Source: Euleptes europaea (lineage: Eukaryota > Chordata > Lepidosauria > Squamata > Sphaerodactylidae). Taken from it: DNA of 64,000 nt. The notes below the pieces were generated by a model. The model was not told the origin of the DNA. It saw nothing but the letters and a program-made list of their open reading frames with translations, and ran no database searches. Every line of letters starts with the position of its first letter. The stretch's first letter is position 1. Made by a program: the position numbers and the translations under genes. The stretch covers positions 17,318,501 to 17,382,500 of the forward strand of contig NC_079321.1 in the NCBI RefSeq assembly GCF_029931775.1, in the 5' to 3' direction. Positions 63,690-64,000 of this stretch are shown here, piece after piece.

Positions 63690-64000
63690 GCAATGAAGAT
63701 GGGGAGGGGTCTGGAGAACAAGTCCTATGAGGAAAGGCTGAAGGAGCTGGGTATATTTAACCTGGAGAGGAGATGACTGAGAGGTGATGTGATAACCATC
63801 TTCAAGTACTTGAAGGGCTATAGAGGATGGTGTGGAGTTGTTTTCTGTTGCTCCAGAAGGTCAGACCAGAACCAACGGGTTGAAATTAAATCAAAAGAGT
63901 TTTCGGCTAAACATTAGGAAGAACTTCCTGACAGAGCAGTTCCTCAGTGGAACAGGCTTCCTCGGGAGGTGGTGGCCTCTCCTTCTTTGGAGGTTTTTAA
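63690..64000 (+). mobile_element. CR1 LINE 3' region, cut by the window edge
   Basis: Sense orientation. ATGAGGAAAGGCTGAAGGAG, TGGAGAGGAGATGACTGAG and CCAACGGGTTGAAATTAAAT match the CR1 ORF2 end. It continues off the right edge. Confidence 0.9.

Overview
This window is nuclear DNA from a squamate reptile, most likely a non-snake lizard. The host genes are split by GT-AG introns. The intergenic and intronic DNA is packed with repeat types familiar from squamates: 5S rRNA-derived SINEs with a BovB-like tail, several tRNA-derived SINE families, CR1 LINE 3' ends and short hAT-type MITEs. I cannot name the species.

Three host genes can be read. (1) The 3' part of NAPB (beta-SNAP) lies on the + strand from 2750 to 9337, as six coding exons ending in the native C-terminus; the upstream exons are off the left edge. 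(2) GZF1, a BTB plus ten-zinc-finger transcription factor, lies on the - strand from 29287 to 18137 as five coding exons (705 aa). A CpG-rich promoter candidate sits at 32.4-33.0 kb. NAPB and GZF1 converge, as I recall them doing in human. (3) A second BTB zinc-finger gene lies in tandem upstream of GZF1 on the same strand, from 46584 to 38177, with a CpG-rich, YY1-bearing promoter candidate at 50.4-50.75 kb. Its exon phases match GZF1 throughout, and three of its zinc-finger exons have exactly the GZF1 lengths (95, 168 and 158 bp), so it is a tandem paralogue.

The most interesting item is inside that paralogue. Between the BTB exon and the shared finger exons is an extra 885-bp exon, open throughout and phase-symmetric (2-2). 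It carries a complete second five-finger module with the same finger spacing (31/29/30/28/21 residues) as the first coding exon of both genes, but no BTB domain. Including it predicts 938 aa and 15 fingers; skipping it predicts 643 aa and 10 fingers. The pyrimidine tract of its splice acceptor is supplied by the tail of a SINE.

The rest is intron and accessory DNA. It holds a repeat-poor probable GZF1 3' UTR/flank (14.4-18.1 kb), an unassigned + strand CpG/X-box promoter with a splice donor (33.87-34.07 kb), a 48-bp minisatellite derived from CR1 coding sequence (49.6-50.06 kb), and a hAT transposon nested in a 5S SINE (39.9-41.1 kb) with a deleted relative nested in a palindromic repeat (51.4-51.9 kb). 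There is also a 1.47-kb foldback element with ~580-bp arms nested in a MITE (60.7-62.2 kb), and a pair of ~300-bp direct repeats of unknown type (53.3 and 54.5 kb). Repeat boundaries are read by eye and are good to about 10-20 bp unless target-site duplications are given.
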